A stretch of DNA of 64,000 nt from positions 90,866 through 154,865 of the forward strand of contig DUAT01000153.1 of assembly GCA_012960755.1 (NCBI GenBank). The letters are read 5' to 3'. Within the stretch, counting starts at the first letter, position 1; the number at the start of each line of letters is the position of its first letter. This stretch comes from Gammaproteobacteria bacterium (lineage in GTDB: Bacteria; Pseudomonadota; Gammaproteobacteria; Pseudomonadales; Azotimanducaceae_A). The notes below the pieces were generated by a model that saw only the letters and a program-made list of their open reading frames with translations, had not been told where the DNA came from and searched no databases. Position numbers and translations under genes: made by a program. Below are positions 24,907 through 34,954 of this stretch, in pieces.

Positions 24907-25103
24907 TCGTTTCCTCGTGTAAGCAAGCGGGTGGATATGTTAATGCAAGCTCCAGGCTTTCTTCTCGCAACCCAGTTTTGGGATAGTGGAAACATAAATA
25001 TGGTTGAGAGCGGCTAGTACTACGAATGGCGTGAAGCTGCTTGAATTCCTTTCGGATCAATATTTGCGAGGGATAAACGTGAAATGTTCACTGGTTGCCA
25101 TTC

Positions 25104-25976
25104 TTAACCGCTAGCGACAGGTACTACTTTCTCGCCAAATTCGCTTAAACGATCGAGGCCTCCCGGCCCCGCAAAAATGAAGGCCGGTATCATGATCCGT
25201 CCTACCCCGAGTTCTGCCATCTGCTCCACACCGGCTACCGGATCGGTCACTTGGACCCCGAACATGGCATTGATCTCGATGCTGTTCGGATCCCGGTCAG
25301 CCTGCTCTGCCGCTTTGTGAAGACGCCCAATTAACTTACCCAGGCGTTCGATGTCACCTTCGCCGGGAAAATAGCCATCCGCAATGCGAACCGCTCTCTG
25401 GATTGCGGCCTCAGAATCTCCACCTACAAGTACCGGTATGGAACCATTGACCGGGCGCGGGCTGCAGGTGGCAGGTTCAAAGTCAACGAACTCACCATGA
25501 AATTCGGCATGGGGCGCTGCCCAGAGCGCCCGCATTGCTTCGATATACTCATCATTTCGTGCGCCACGGCGTTCCCATGGGACGCCGAGGGCTTCGAACT
25601 CTTCTTTCATCCATCCGACACCGAGCCCCAGTTCCACGCGCCCACCGGATAGTTGATCGAGGGTTGCCAGTTCCTTGGCGAGCACCAGCGGATTGCGCTG
25701 AGGGACTATCAGGATACAGGTCCCCAGTCGCAGTGTCGGTGCAACGGCTGCAACATATGCCAGCCAGATAAGTGGATCCGGGATTGGCGTATCTGGTTCA
25801 GCCGGTATCTTGCCATCGGCCGTGTAGGGATATCTGGAACCGATAGAATCCGGCAGGAGGACATGTTCGCCACCCCAGACGGATTCAAAACCTGCGGATT
25901 CGGCCCGTCGGCAAATTTCGAGGGCCGACTCACCATCAATACCAATGCTGCTTGCGAAGGCAAGTCCTACTTTCAT
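25104..25976 (-). CDS. LLM class flavin/F420-dependent oxidoreductase
   Basis: A 290-residue TIM-barrel protein of the luciferase-like monooxygenase superfamily. It starts MKVGLAFASSIG, has WGGEHVLLPD, LGTCILIVPQRNP and the diagnostic GRVELGLGVGWMKEEFEALG. These fit the LLM subgroup often labelled F420-dependent, although F420 is uncommon in Gammaproteobacteria and FMN is as likely. It is transcribed alone, and the lon gene lies downstream on the same strand. Substrate unknown. Confidence 0.87.
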   Translation of the reverse strand: MKVGLAFASSIGIDGESALEICRRAESAGFESVWGGEHVLLPDSIGSRYPYTADGKIPAEPDTPIPDPLIWLAYVAAVAPTLRLGTCILIVPQRNPLVLAKELATLDQLSGGRVELGLGVGWMKEEFEALGVPWERRGARNDEYIEAMRALWAAPHAEFHGEFVDFEPATCSPRPVNGSIPVLVGGDSEAAIQRAVRIADGYFPGEGDIERLGKLIGRLHKAAEQADRDPNSIEINAMFGVQVTDPVAGVEQMAELGVGRIMIPAFIFAGPGGLDRLSEFGEKVVPVASG

Positions 25977-26055
25977 TAGATCACCGTTTTGTTTGTCTAC
26001 AAGCGGCTATGGTACATGAACCTGGGGGTACTTGAGAGCGGAAAAATCAAATTTA

Positions 26056-28443
26056 TCATCCTGCAAAACAGATATTGGCAACCTCAGGATAACGAGCAAC
26101 AAAGTGGACTTTTAAACCTGCTTTCAGGTAATCAGGCATTTCGTCATAATCCCGTTCGTTGTCCATGGGTAAAATCAGTTCCCTGACACCCGCGCGTCTC
26201 GCGGCAATGACTTTTTCCTTGATACCACCCACTGGAAGTACCCTGCCTGTGAGCGTGAGCTCTCCGGTCATGGCAATGTCGCGACGGATTCTTTTTTTCT
26301 TTGCAATGGATAACAAAGCGGTCGCCATAGTAACACCGGCGCTGGGACCATCTTTGGGGGTAGCGCCTTCCGGAACATGCAGGTGAATAAATGCATCATC
26401 AAAAAAATGAGTCTGACCATCGAGACTGTCCAGGTTAGAAGCGACATAACTGTAGGCGATTTGTGCGGACTCCATCATGACGTCCCCCAGCTGACCTGTC
26501 TGTTTGAATCCACGACTGCCATCGTGAATTTGAGACGCTTCAATCACCAGCGTGGTTCCACCCATGGCTGTCCAGGCGAGTCCATTTATTACACCAACAC
26601 CTTGTTGCAGTTGTTGCTTCTTGAACAATGGAGCGCCGAGATATCCCTCGATATCTGATTTGCCAACAGAAATTTTCTGGCTGCTGTCATCCAGTAATGA
26701 CACCACCGACTGACGGACGATTCGTCCGAGCTGTTTATCCAAAGTGCGGACACCGGCTTCCCTGGCATAACCGTCGATGACCTTTCGCAAAGCAGCGTCG
26801 GTAATTTTCAGCTTCGCAGAAGGCACGCCGGTTTTCTTCAGCTGGCGTTTCCACAAATGGCGCCTGCCGATCTGTAGTTTTTCCTTCGTTATGTATCCTG
26901 CAAGTCGAATAATCTCAAGCCGATCGAGCAATGGTGGGGGGATCGTGTCCAGTTGATTCGCAGTACATATAAACAGTACCTTTGAGAGATCCACTCTCAG
27001 GTCGAGATAATGGTCAAGAAACTCGTTGTTCTGCTCGGGGTCCAGTACTTCCAGCAATGCCGAGGAGGGATCACCCTGGTACGATGCGCCGATCTTATCG
27101 ACTTCATCCAGCATGATTACCGGGTTCGAGACTTTTACCTCTTTTAACACCTGAATCAGTTTGCCGGGCATGGCGCCTATATAAGTACGCCTGTGCCCCT
27201 TGATCTCTGCCTCATCACGCATACCACCCAGGCTGAAACGATAAAATGGTCTCCCTAAACTGCGGGCGATTGATTTACCAATACTGGTCTTGCCGACGCC
27301 CGGTGGACCCACGAACAGTAGAATTGAGCCTGCAATTTCACCGCGGTATGCACCCACCGCCAGAAACTCAATAATCCTTTGCTTGACTTCATCGAGACCT
27401 ACATGATCTTCATCCAGCACCTCCCTTGCGTGATTCAGGTCGAGTTGGTCTTTCGATGTCACGCCCCAGGGTATGGAGGTTATCCAATCGAGATAGTTGC
27501 GGGTAACCCCATATTCTGCCGATGCGGGTTCAAGTACTTCCAGCTTCTGGGATTCCTCATCGACCCGAGCCTGAACATGTTCCGGCACAGAAAGATCTTT
27601 CAGCCGTTTGGAGAACTTCTCGACATCGAGCTGCCTGTCGTCTTTGGAGATTCCCAGCTCCTGTTGAATGGCTTTAAGTTGCTGCCGAAGAAAAAACTCT
27701 TTTTGCTGTTCGCTGACCTGTTGCTGCATCTGGTCCGTAATCTTTGCCTGCAGTCTTGCCACTTCCAGTTCCTTACCGATCAGCAGCAACACTTTCTCCA
27801 TCCTTTCCCCTAGCGGGATGGTCTCCAGGATTTCCTGAAGTTCGGCGGGTTCCGAGGATGTAATAGCAGCGGCGAAATCAGCCAGGGGTGAAGGTTCGTT
27901 CGGGTTGAAATTGTTCAGGTACTGCTTGAGTTCCTCGCTGTACAGGGGGTTCAGCGTCATCAATTCCTTGATAATGTTAATGATAGACATAGCATAGGCG
28001 CGCAGCTGGCTTTCATCTTCCTGGGAAGGTTCAAAATATTCGACGCGAACCACATAGGGCGGTGTGCGCTTCAGCCATTCACGGATTCGGAATCGCCTGA
28101 TCCCCTGGGCGACAAATTGTAATTTATCCTTCATCTCGTGCACGCTGTGGATACGTGCAACACAACCAATATCGCTAATATTCCCGGGACCGGGTATTCC
28201 ATCGGTTGCCGATGGCGCATAACTCAAAGCAACAAGTTTGTGGGCACTCTCTGCGACCGTTTTAATACCCTGCGCCCAAGGATCCACATCTACCACGACT
28301 GGCTGCACAAGCACCGGGAAATAGGGCCGCGAAGCCAGGGGGATGAGCTGTAGAGTGTCGGGAAGCACATCTTCCGGGCGTGCCAGCAGCTTGCCCTGCT
28401 GATCAAGATGATTCCTTGGATTGTCGTCGTTGTGGTTGTCCAT
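26056..28443 (-). CDS. lon: ATP-dependent protease Lon (S16)
   Basis: A 795-residue Lon protease that unfolds and degrades damaged or regulatory proteins in the cytoplasm. It has the N-terminal substrate domain (residues about 30-230), a coiled region, the AAA module with Walker A GPPGVGKTS near residue 375, and the protease domain with Ser in PKDGPSAGVTM and Lys in GGIKEKVIAARRAGV. It is somewhat diverged from the housekeeping Lon that normally follows clpX, which is absent here, and may be a second copy. A sigma32-like promoter lies upstream at 28477-28503, and two universal stress genes diverge from it. The LonH-type protease is a separate protein at 10.7-13.1 kb. Confidence 0.95.
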   Translation of the reverse strand: MDNHNDDNPRNHLDQQGKLLARPEDVLPDTLQLIPLASRPYFPVLVQPVVVDVDPWAQGIKTVAESAHKLVALSYAPSATDGIPGPGNISDIGCVARIHSVHEMKDKLQFVAQGIRRFRIREWLKRTPPYVVRVEYFEPSQEDESQLRAYAMSIINIIKELMTLNPLYSEELKQYLNNFNPNEPSPLADFAAAITSSEPAELQEILETIPLGERMEKVLLLIGKELEVARLQAKITDQMQQQVSEQQKEFFLRQQLKAIQQELGISKDDRQLDVEKFSKRLKDLSVPEHVQARVDEESQKLEVLEPASAEYGVTRNYLDWITSIPWGVTSKDQLDLNHAREVLDEDHVGLDEVKQRIIEFLAVGAYRGEIAGSILLFVGPPGVGKTSIGKSIARSLGRPFYRFSLGGMRDEAEIKGHRRTYIGAMPGKLIQVLKEVKVSNPVIMLDEVDKIGASYQGDPSSALLEVLDPEQNNEFLDHYLDLRVDLSKVLFICTANQLDTIPPPLLDRLEIIRLAGYITKEKLQIGRRHLWKRQLKKTGVPSAKLKITDAALRKVIDGYAREAGVRTLDKQLGRIVRQSVVSLLDDSSQKISVGKSDIEGYLGAPLFKKQQLQQGVGVINGLAWTAMGGTTLVIEASQIHDGSRGFKQTGQLGDVMMESAQIAYSYVASNLDSLDGQTHFFDDAFIHLHVPEGATPKDGPSAGVTMATALLSIAKKKRIRRDIAMTGELTLTGRVLPVGGIKEKVIAARRAGVRELILPMDNERDYDEMPDYLKAGLKVHFVARYPEVANICFAG

Positions 28444-28758
28444 TGGCTGCCTGCCTATGTGGAACGATGTGTTAATAGTAAGGGTAAAAATCGTTAATTC
28501 AAGTCACCTGGGCGGTGGTTCTTGCGGCCCAATAACCTTAAGGTCCATCAGCAGCCCTCAGTTCAAAAGTGATTCGTCAACAGAATCGAAAATCAACTTT
28601 AACGACAATTGCGGACTTGGCATCACATCTTTTCCTTGGGGAGCAATGGCAAAACTGGCCTTGAAACAGGATAGTTTTGTTAGTACTGTGAAACGGCAAT
28701 AGAGCACAAATTTTGTGTCTGTCGATCCTGCAGATTTTTGATATACAAGGAGTGAGAA
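28444..28758. other. 315-base divergent intergenic region, lon / usp
   Basis: This is the shared upstream region of lon (minus) and the first universal stress gene (plus). A sigma32-like promoter for lon lies at 28477-28503. An AAGGAG ribosome-binding motif precedes the usp ATG at 28759. Overlapping open frames on both strands cross the region, but neither shows a family, a ribosome-binding site or protein-like composition, so I call no gene in it. Confidence 0.6.
28477..28503 (-). promoter_or_regulatory. sigma32-like promoter of lon
   Basis: On the minus strand CTTGAA (28503-28498) is followed after 13 bases by CCCTTACT (28484-28477), close to the CTTGAA-N13-CCCCATnT consensus of RpoH promoters. 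It ends 33 bases before the lon start codon. Confidence 0.6.
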
Positions 28759-29211
28759 ATGTCTCATTATAAAAGAGTCCTTCTGGCTGTCGACTTTCAA
28801 AGTGACAATCTTGAAATTATTGAGAAAGTCCAACAGGTTACCCGGGACAATAATGCCGAACTACTACTGGTTCATGTCAATGAGCCCATCAATCCAGCGT
28901 TTATGGCTGACGGGATGTCGAACTGGGGCGGACAGGTGGCATCGCTCGAGACCGATATCCGTCGTGAATCAACAAAGAAGCTAAAAGACTTGAGTGACCG
29001 ACTGGGCGTTAGCGCCGACCTGAGTTTTTTCTGTGAAGGAAGGCCTGCAAACAGCATCCACGAAGTAGTTGATGAAAATGAGGTCGACCTTGTCGTCCTT
29101 GGCACTCATGGCCAGCATGGCCTGCAGCTTTTACTAGGGTCAACAGCCAACGCGGTGTTGCATGGGGCGAATTGCGACGTACTGGCAGTTCGTGTTAAAA
29201 AAGAGGCGTAA
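28759..29211 (+). CDS. universal stress protein (UspA family)
   Basis: A 150-residue single-domain universal stress protein. The start HYKRVLLAVDF is the first strand of the fold, and the ATP-binding loop GTHGQHGLQLLLGST matches G2xG9xG(S/T) near the C-terminus, so nucleotide binding is likely. An AAGGAG motif lies just upstream of the ATG. It is divergent from lon and is followed by a two-domain universal stress gene on the same strand, 124 bases downstream. Proteins of this class help survival under starvation or oxidative stress; the precise role is not known. Confidence 0.93.
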   Translation: MSHYKRVLLAVDFQSDNLEIIEKVQQVTRDNNAELLLVHVNEPINPAFMADGMSNWGGQVASLETDIRRESTKKLKDLSDRLGVSADLSFFCEGRPANSIHEVVDENEVDLVVLGTHGQHGLQLLLGSTANAVLHGANCDVLAVRVKKEA

Positions 29212-29335
29212 CCAGCTTGTCTACGATTGACTAATATCAACCTGGTGGCCTACACCGGCAATGCTTCGACAGCGCTATTGCAATCTTTTAGTGACCTGGT
29301 GAGTTTCCCAAAAAAGAACAAATAAGGCGGTAAGA

Positions 29336-30253
29336 GTGATTAGATTTAAAAAGATTCTGTTTTTTGCTGATAGTTCACCGGGGGAGAATAGTGCCCTAAA
29401 TAGAGCGCTGTTGCTCGCCGAAAACAACGGGGCCAGCGTGACGGTAATGGATGTTGTCGCTGAAATCGGAACTAACGATACTGATCCGGGAGTGAAAAGA
29501 GCGATAAAAAAAATCCAGGACAATTTGATACGGGCACGCAAGGATGTGCTTGATCAGATGGTAAAGAAGGCAACGAAAAATCTAAAAAGGCCCATTGTCA
29601 GAACCGTGGCGATTCCAGGTGAAGATATAGCGGTAATCAATCTTGTTAATGAGAAAAAGTTTGATCTTATCGTAAAATCCGCTAACAAAAAGACAGCCTT
29701 GGGGGCAATTTTTGGCCACATTGACATCCGGCTCATGAGGAAATGCCCCTGCCCGGTGTGGATTATCAAGCCTTCCAGAAGGCGCAAATTTCGATCAATT
29801 CTTGCGGCGGTTGATCCCGTGCCATCGCAGGAGTCTTCCTCGTTGAACAAATCGATTCTTGATATTGCAGGCTCCCTGGCGGAGCAGGAAGACGCAGAAC
29901 TCCATGTTTTACATGCATGGGAATTGTCGAGCGAGTCCTCGATTCGCGGTAGCCTGGAAAAGGAGCGTTTTAAGGAGTTGGAGCGATCCATCAAGGAAGA
30001 CAGCGAGCGCAAGCTGGAAAAATTACTCGATGACTTTTCACACCTTAAGATGCAGGATCATCTTGTTAAAGGGAAGCCTGATGAGGTCGTAAACTCATTC
30101 GTCAAGAAACATGATATCGACCTGTTGGTGATGGGAACAGTTGCAAGAACCGGCATACCGGGGTTCTTTATCGGTAACACAGCAGAGAAGGTACTCAACT
30201 CGGTAGATTGCTCGGTGCTGACGTTGAAACCCGAGGGATTCACGGCCAGCTAA
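29336..30253 (+). CDS. tandem universal stress protein (UspE-like)
   Basis: A 305-residue protein with two Usp domains, roughly 1-145 and 150-305, the UspE arrangement. The N-terminal domain starts RFKKILFFADSS; the C-terminal domain has the ATP-binding signature MGTVARTGIPGFFIGNTAE. The N-terminal copy lacks a full G2xG9xG motif, as is common for UspE. A GTG start is used, with AAGGCGG upstream. It precedes the pobA-lig operon by about 140 bases but is functionally linked instead to the preceding usp and lon genes. Confidence 0.9.
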   Translation: MIRFKKILFFADSSPGENSALNRALLLAENNGASVTVMDVVAEIGTNDTDPGVKRAIKKIQDNLIRARKDVLDQMVKKATKNLKRPIVRTVAIPGEDIAVINLVNEKKFDLIVKSANKKTALGAIFGHIDIRLMRKCPCPVWIIKPSRRRKFRSILAAVDPVPSQESSSLNKSILDIAGSLAEQEDAELHVLHAWELSSESSIRGSLEKERFKELERSIKEDSERKLEKLLDDFSHLKMQDHLVKGKPDEVVNSFVKKHDIDLLVMGTVARTGIPGFFIGNTAEKVLNSVDCSVLTLKPEGFTAS

Positions 30254-30329
30254 CAGCTTTTGACCGAGCAGCGTAAGGTTGTATCGCGTGGTATGGATAT
30301 CAACAAACCGCTAACAATCTGGTTGGATT

Positions 30330-30345
30330 CTGATACATTAATCAG
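30330..30345. promoter_or_regulatory. inverted repeat upstream of pobA, candidate operator
   Basis: CTGAT (30330-30334) and ATCAG (30341-30345) form a perfect inverted repeat with a six-base spacer, 51 bases before the pobA start. A dimeric regulator of the aromatic operon could bind here. No regulator gene is in the window to match it. Confidence 0.4.
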
Positions 30346-30374
30346 GCAAAACATAATTAGCTTTTTCAACTTGA

Positions 30375-31586
<1,212 letters not shown>

Positions 31587-31674
31587 TTGTCGTTAGATAG
31601 GGAAGGTCTGATTGAGTGTTAACAGAATTTAATCAGAGATTCCATTGGTGAGAACTGTCAAGGAGAAGAACCGC

Positions 31675-32076
31675 ATGAACTGGAAAAAACACGATTACGA
31701 CGATATACCTGGCACCTACGTGTTCGACGGTAAAACCTCCCATTCGGCCTACAGCCTGAACAAGATGCTGTTTTCCTTCAATCATGAAGAAAACCGGCGG
31801 GCGTTCGATGAAGACCCTGCGACCTACGCGGACAAGTTTGGCGTTTCAGGGGAACAGAAACAGGCTCTGCTGGATAATGACTATCTAAGCCTGCTGCGAT
31901 CAGGTGCGAACATTTACTATTTTGCGAAGCTGGCTATCCCAAAAGGGGTTTCCATCCAGGATGCGGGTGCGGCATTTCAAGGTATCTCGACTGAAGATTT
32001 CAAAGCGAATCTTGAGAAAAAAGCCGAAGGATTAAAAGACAAGCTGGAAAAGGCGGGAGGTTACTGGCATGGCTAG
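31675..32076 (+). CDS. ligA: protocatechuate 4,5-dioxygenase alpha subunit
   Basis: This is the small (133-residue) helical subunit of the LigAB type II extradiol dioxygenase, which covers the active site of LigB. Segments such as SLNKMLFSFNHEENRRAF and the KFGVSGEQKQALLDNDY are typical of LigA. The ATG at 31675 is chosen because AAGGAG ends 11 bases before it; an upstream in-frame GTG at 31645 lacks a ribosome-binding site. Its end overlaps the ligB start by eight bases, so the two subunits are translationally coupled. Confidence 0.94.
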   Translation: MNWKKHDYDDIPGTYVFDGKTSHSAYSLNKMLFSFNHEENRRAFDEDPATYADKFGVSGEQKQALLDNDYLSLLRSGANIYYFAKLAIPKGVSIQDAGAAFQGISTEDFKANLEKKAEGLKDKLEKAGGYWHG

Positions 32077-32911
32077 AATAGTAGGCGGCGTGACCACATC
32101 GCATATTCCCGCTATTGGCAATGCAATGTCAGCCGGTCTTCAAAGTGAGCCTTACTGGAAGCGTTTCTTTGACGGCTATGAACCTGTAAAGGCCTGGCTG
32201 GACAAGATGGACCCGGATATTGTGATTGTGGTTTACAACGATCACGGTTTGAACTTCTTCCTGGACAATGTGCCAACGTTTGCACTGGGTTGCGCGGATC
32301 ATTACGAGAACGCCGACGAAGGTTGGGGCCTGCAGACCCAGTCCCGCTTTGAAGGAGATGCACAGTTTTCATGGCACCTGGCAGAGTCGATCATTAACCA
32401 GGATTTTGACCTGGCAACCTGTCAGCAGATGCTGGTTGACCATGGTTTTATTGTTCCCATGTCGCTGATGTGGGGACATTTACCGCAGTGGCCTGTCAAG
32501 GCAATACCATTGGCGGTAAATATTGTGCAACACCCGCTGACCAGCGCCCGGCGTTGTCTCGCTCTTGGCCACGCACTGGGTAAGGCGGTCGAATCCTATC
32601 CGGAAGATCACAAGGTGGTGATCTTTGGTACCGGTGGCATGTCACATCAGTTGCAGGGAGAAAGGGCTGGTCTTATCAATGTGGATTTCGATTTGAAATG
32701 CATGGAGAGCATCATCAGTGATCCGCAATGGTTAGCGGGGCTAAGTAATTCAGAGATCATCAGGATTGCCGGGTCAGAAGGCATAGAGGTGATCATGTGG
32801 CTTGTTATGCGCGGTGCCTTGAAGGACAAGGTCAACGTTGTGCAGAAACATTATCATGCACCTATCTCAAACACCGGCGCGGGCGTGCTGGTGCTTGAGA
32901 ACCCATACTAA
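32069..32911 (+). CDS. ligB: protocatechuate 4,5-dioxygenase beta subunit
   Basis: LigB is the Fe(II)-containing catalytic subunit that cleaves protocatechuate between C4 and C5 to 4-carboxy-2-hydroxymuconate-6-semialdehyde. The iron ligands known in the family are visible: His12 (TTSHIPAIG), His59 (YNDHGLNF) and Glu240 (SEGIEVIMW). The proposed base His193 is in GTGGMSHQL. At 280 residues it is slightly shorter than the Sphingobium protein. The start codon lies inside ligA. Sequence and neighbours agree fully. Confidence 0.96.
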   Translation: MARIVGGVTTSHIPAIGNAMSAGLQSEPYWKRFFDGYEPVKAWLDKMDPDIVIVVYNDHGLNFFLDNVPTFALGCADHYENADEGWGLQTQSRFEGDAQFSWHLAESIINQDFDLATCQQMLVDHGFIVPMSLMWGHLPQWPVKAIPLAVNIVQHPLTSARRCLALGHALGKAVESYPEDHKVVIFGTGGMSHQLQGERAGLINVDFDLKCMESIISDPQWLAGLSNSEIIRIAGSEGIEVIMWLVMRGALKDKVNVVQKHYHAPISNTGAGVLVLENPY

Positions 32912-32931
32912 ACCAGGTCGTTAGATTCATC

Positions 32932-34254
32932 ATGATCCATGACGTCAACGAAGTTATCCAGCAAGGTGTGATGTCGCGCTACCAGAAAGTGGCCATTACG
33001 ATTTGCCTGGCAATCAATATGCTTGATGGATTTGACGTGCTGGTGATGGCGTTTACGGCGTCCTCGGTGGCCAGCGAATGGGGATTACAGAGTTCGGAAC
33101 TGGGAATCCTGTTCAGTGCCGGGTTACTGGGGATGTCCCTTGGGTCTTTGTTCGTGGCTCCGAGGGCTGACAGATTCGGGCGGCGATCGGTGGTTTTATC
33201 CTGTCTGGTAGTCATTAGCGTGGGCATGTTCCTGTCTGCGGTTTCACAATCCATGGTTCAGCTCGCATTGTTAAGGTTGATTACGGGATTGGGTATTGGC
33301 GGCTTGCTTGCCAGCCTGAATGTCATCGTTGCCGAGTACTCGTCGATCAAATGGCGTGATTTTGCGGTGAGTTTTTTACAAACGGGTTACCCGATCGGCG
33401 CAGTGATCGGTGGCAGTATCGCGGCCTTTCTCATCGGGGAATATGGCTGGAGATCAGTTTTTTTGTTCGGTGCCATCCTGTCATCATTACTTATCCCCCT
33501 GACGTTTCAAAAGCTGCCGGAATCCCTCGCGTTTCTGCTGACCAAACGTCCACAGAATGCGCTGGAGAAGGTCAACAGGTTGCTCGGGCATATGGGTCAT
33601 GAGGCGGTTAAAATTCTGCCACCGGTTCCAGCGGATGCAAAGCTGCAATTGACGGGAGTTCGTGACTTGGTTTCCGGTGACTTGCGGAGATCCAGCCTGA
33701 TGATATGGCTGGCGTTTTTCATGTTGATGTTGAGTTTCTATTTTGTATTAAGCTGGACCCCAAAGTTGCTGACTGAAGCCGGTCTTTCAGCAGGCGAGGG
33801 AATCTCCGCTGGTGTGTTGCTCAACCTTGGCGGTATTGTGGGAGGCTTGATACTTGGCTACCTCACCACGAAATTACCGTTAAGATTTCTTATTGGCACC
33901 TACATGATTGTGACTGCAGTTTTCATGGCATTATTCAGTATCTATGCATCGAATATGTCGCTGGCACTGATGTTGTGCGTGGCGATAGGCTTCTTCCTGT
34001 TTGGCTCAATGATAGGGCTCTATGCCCTGGTGCCGGGTTTGTATCCGGTATCGATACGAACTACCGGTATGGGTTGGGCGATCGGGATAGGGCGAGGCGG
34101 GGCTGTTTTGTCGCCATTGGCTGCAGGGGTCCTGTTAGACTATCAGTGGCAAAGTAATACGCTGTTTTTGATCTTTGCGATACCCCTGGTCATTGCAATG
34201 GTTGCAGTAAGTGCTGCGAATAGTGCTGTGAACAGTGCAGCGAGAAATAATTAA
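32932..34254 (+). CDS. MFS aromatic acid transporter (AAHS family)
   Basis: A 440-residue 12-helix transporter. The first helix ends in the DGFD motif ([14 protein letters not shown]) that is characteristic of aromatic acid:H+ symporters such as PcaK and BenK, and the loop motif RADRFGRR follows. It probably imports 4-hydroxybenzoate or protocatechuate for the surrounding operon; its place between ligB and ligK supports this. The last residues before the stop are a tandem repeat, [12 protein letters not shown], encoded by 12-base units. Confidence 0.92.
   Translation: MIHDVNEVIQQGVMSRYQKVAITICLAINMLDGFDVLVMAFTASSVASEWGLQSSELGILFSAGLLGMSLGSLFVAPRADRFGRRSVVLSCLVVISVGMFLSAVSQSMVQLALLRLITGLGIGGLLASLNVIVAEYSSIKWRDFAVSFLQTGYPIGAVIGGSIAAFLIGEYGWRSVFLFGAILSSLLIPLTFQKLPESLAFLLTKRPQNALEKVNRLLGHMGHEAVKILPPVPADAKLQLTGVRDLVSGDLRRSSLMIWLAFFMLMLSFYFVLSWTPKLLTEAGLSAGEGISAGVLLNLGGIVGGLILGYLTTKLPLRFLIGTYMIVTAVFMALFSIYASNMSLALMLCVAIGFFLFGSMIGLYALVPGLYPVSIRTTGMGWAIGIGRGGAVLSPLAAGVLLDYQWQSNTLFLIFAIPLVIAMVAVSAANSAVNSAARNN
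34210..34245 (+). repeat. 12-base tandem repeat at the 3' end of the transporter gene
   Basis: AGTGCTGCGAAT, AGTGCTGTGAAC and AGTGCAGCGAGA occupy 34210-34221, 34222-34233 and 34234-34245, directly before the stop codon at 34252-34254. Being in frame, the repeat adds a short polar tail to the protein. Confidence 0.8.
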
Positions 34255-34264
34255 GGAAGCGTTC

Positions 34265-34939
34265 ATGTCTACAGTTATCACAGAGTTCAGTCGTGTCCCA
34301 GAGAACATCGTGCATCAATATCTGAACCTGGGTGTAGCGACGGTGCACGAAGCACAAGGGCGCAAGGGGCTTTTGTCATCGAAATTGCGCCCGATCTATC
34401 GACCCGCGCATATCGCCGGTACCGCAATTACCTGCGAGGTAGCACCAGGGGATAACTGGATGATTCACGTTGCGGTGGAACAATGCCGGCCAGGTGATGT
34501 ATTGGTGGTATCACCCACCAGCCCGTGCGGAGATGGTTATTTTGGTGACTTGTTAGCAACCTCACTGGTAGCTCATGGTGTTATGGGATTGATCATCGAT
34601 GCCGGTGTGCGTGACATCGCGACATTGACCCGAATGCAATTTCCGGTCTGGTCGAGCGCTGTCAGCGCGACCGGTACCGTCAAAGAGAGTCTGGCGAATG
34701 TGAACTCACCCATGGTCTGCGCTGGCGCGCTTGTTTATCCCGGTGATGTAATCGTAGCGGATGACGATGGTGTTGTGGTTGTCAGGCGGGAAGAAGCTGG
34801 CCCGGTTCTTGAAAAATCCAGAGCTCGAGAAGCGAACGAGGAAGAGAAGCGGAAGCAATTCGAGAATGGCGAGCTGGGTCTTGATATCTACAACATGCGT
34901 GAACGATTAGCGGCAAAGGGGCTTAAATATATTAAGTAG
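34265..34939 (+). CDS. ligK: 4-carboxy-4-hydroxy-2-oxoadipate aldolase
   Basis: LigK/GalC-type class II aldolase of the RraA-like fold, cleaving 4-carboxy-4-hydroxy-2-oxoadipate to pyruvate and oxaloacetate, the last step of the operon's pathway. In 224 residues it shows [13 protein letters not shown] near the start, [21 protein letters not shown] near residue 80, and [14 protein letters not shown] near residue 120, where the Arg and Asp that bind the metal and substrate reside. The ATG at 34265 follows AAGGAAG by seven bases. It may also decarboxylate oxaloacetate, as relatives do. Confidence 0.93.
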   Translation: MSTVITEFSRVPENIVHQYLNLGVATVHEAQGRKGLLSSKLRPIYRPAHIAGTAITCEVAPGDNWMIHVAVEQCRPGDVLVVSPTSPCGDGYFGDLLATSLVAHGVMGLIIDAGVRDIATLTRMQFPVWSSAVSATGTVKESLANVNSPMVCAGALVYPGDVIVADDDGVVVVRREEAGPVLEKSRAREANEEEKRKQFENGELGLDIYNMRERLAAKGLKYIK

Positions 34940-34954
34940 GGATCGGACTAGGTG

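Noticed and set aside
28421..28833. Overlapping open frames of about 90 codons on both strands between lon and usp
   Set aside because: No ribosome-binding site, no recognisable motif, and they overlap the lon start, its promoter or the usp start.
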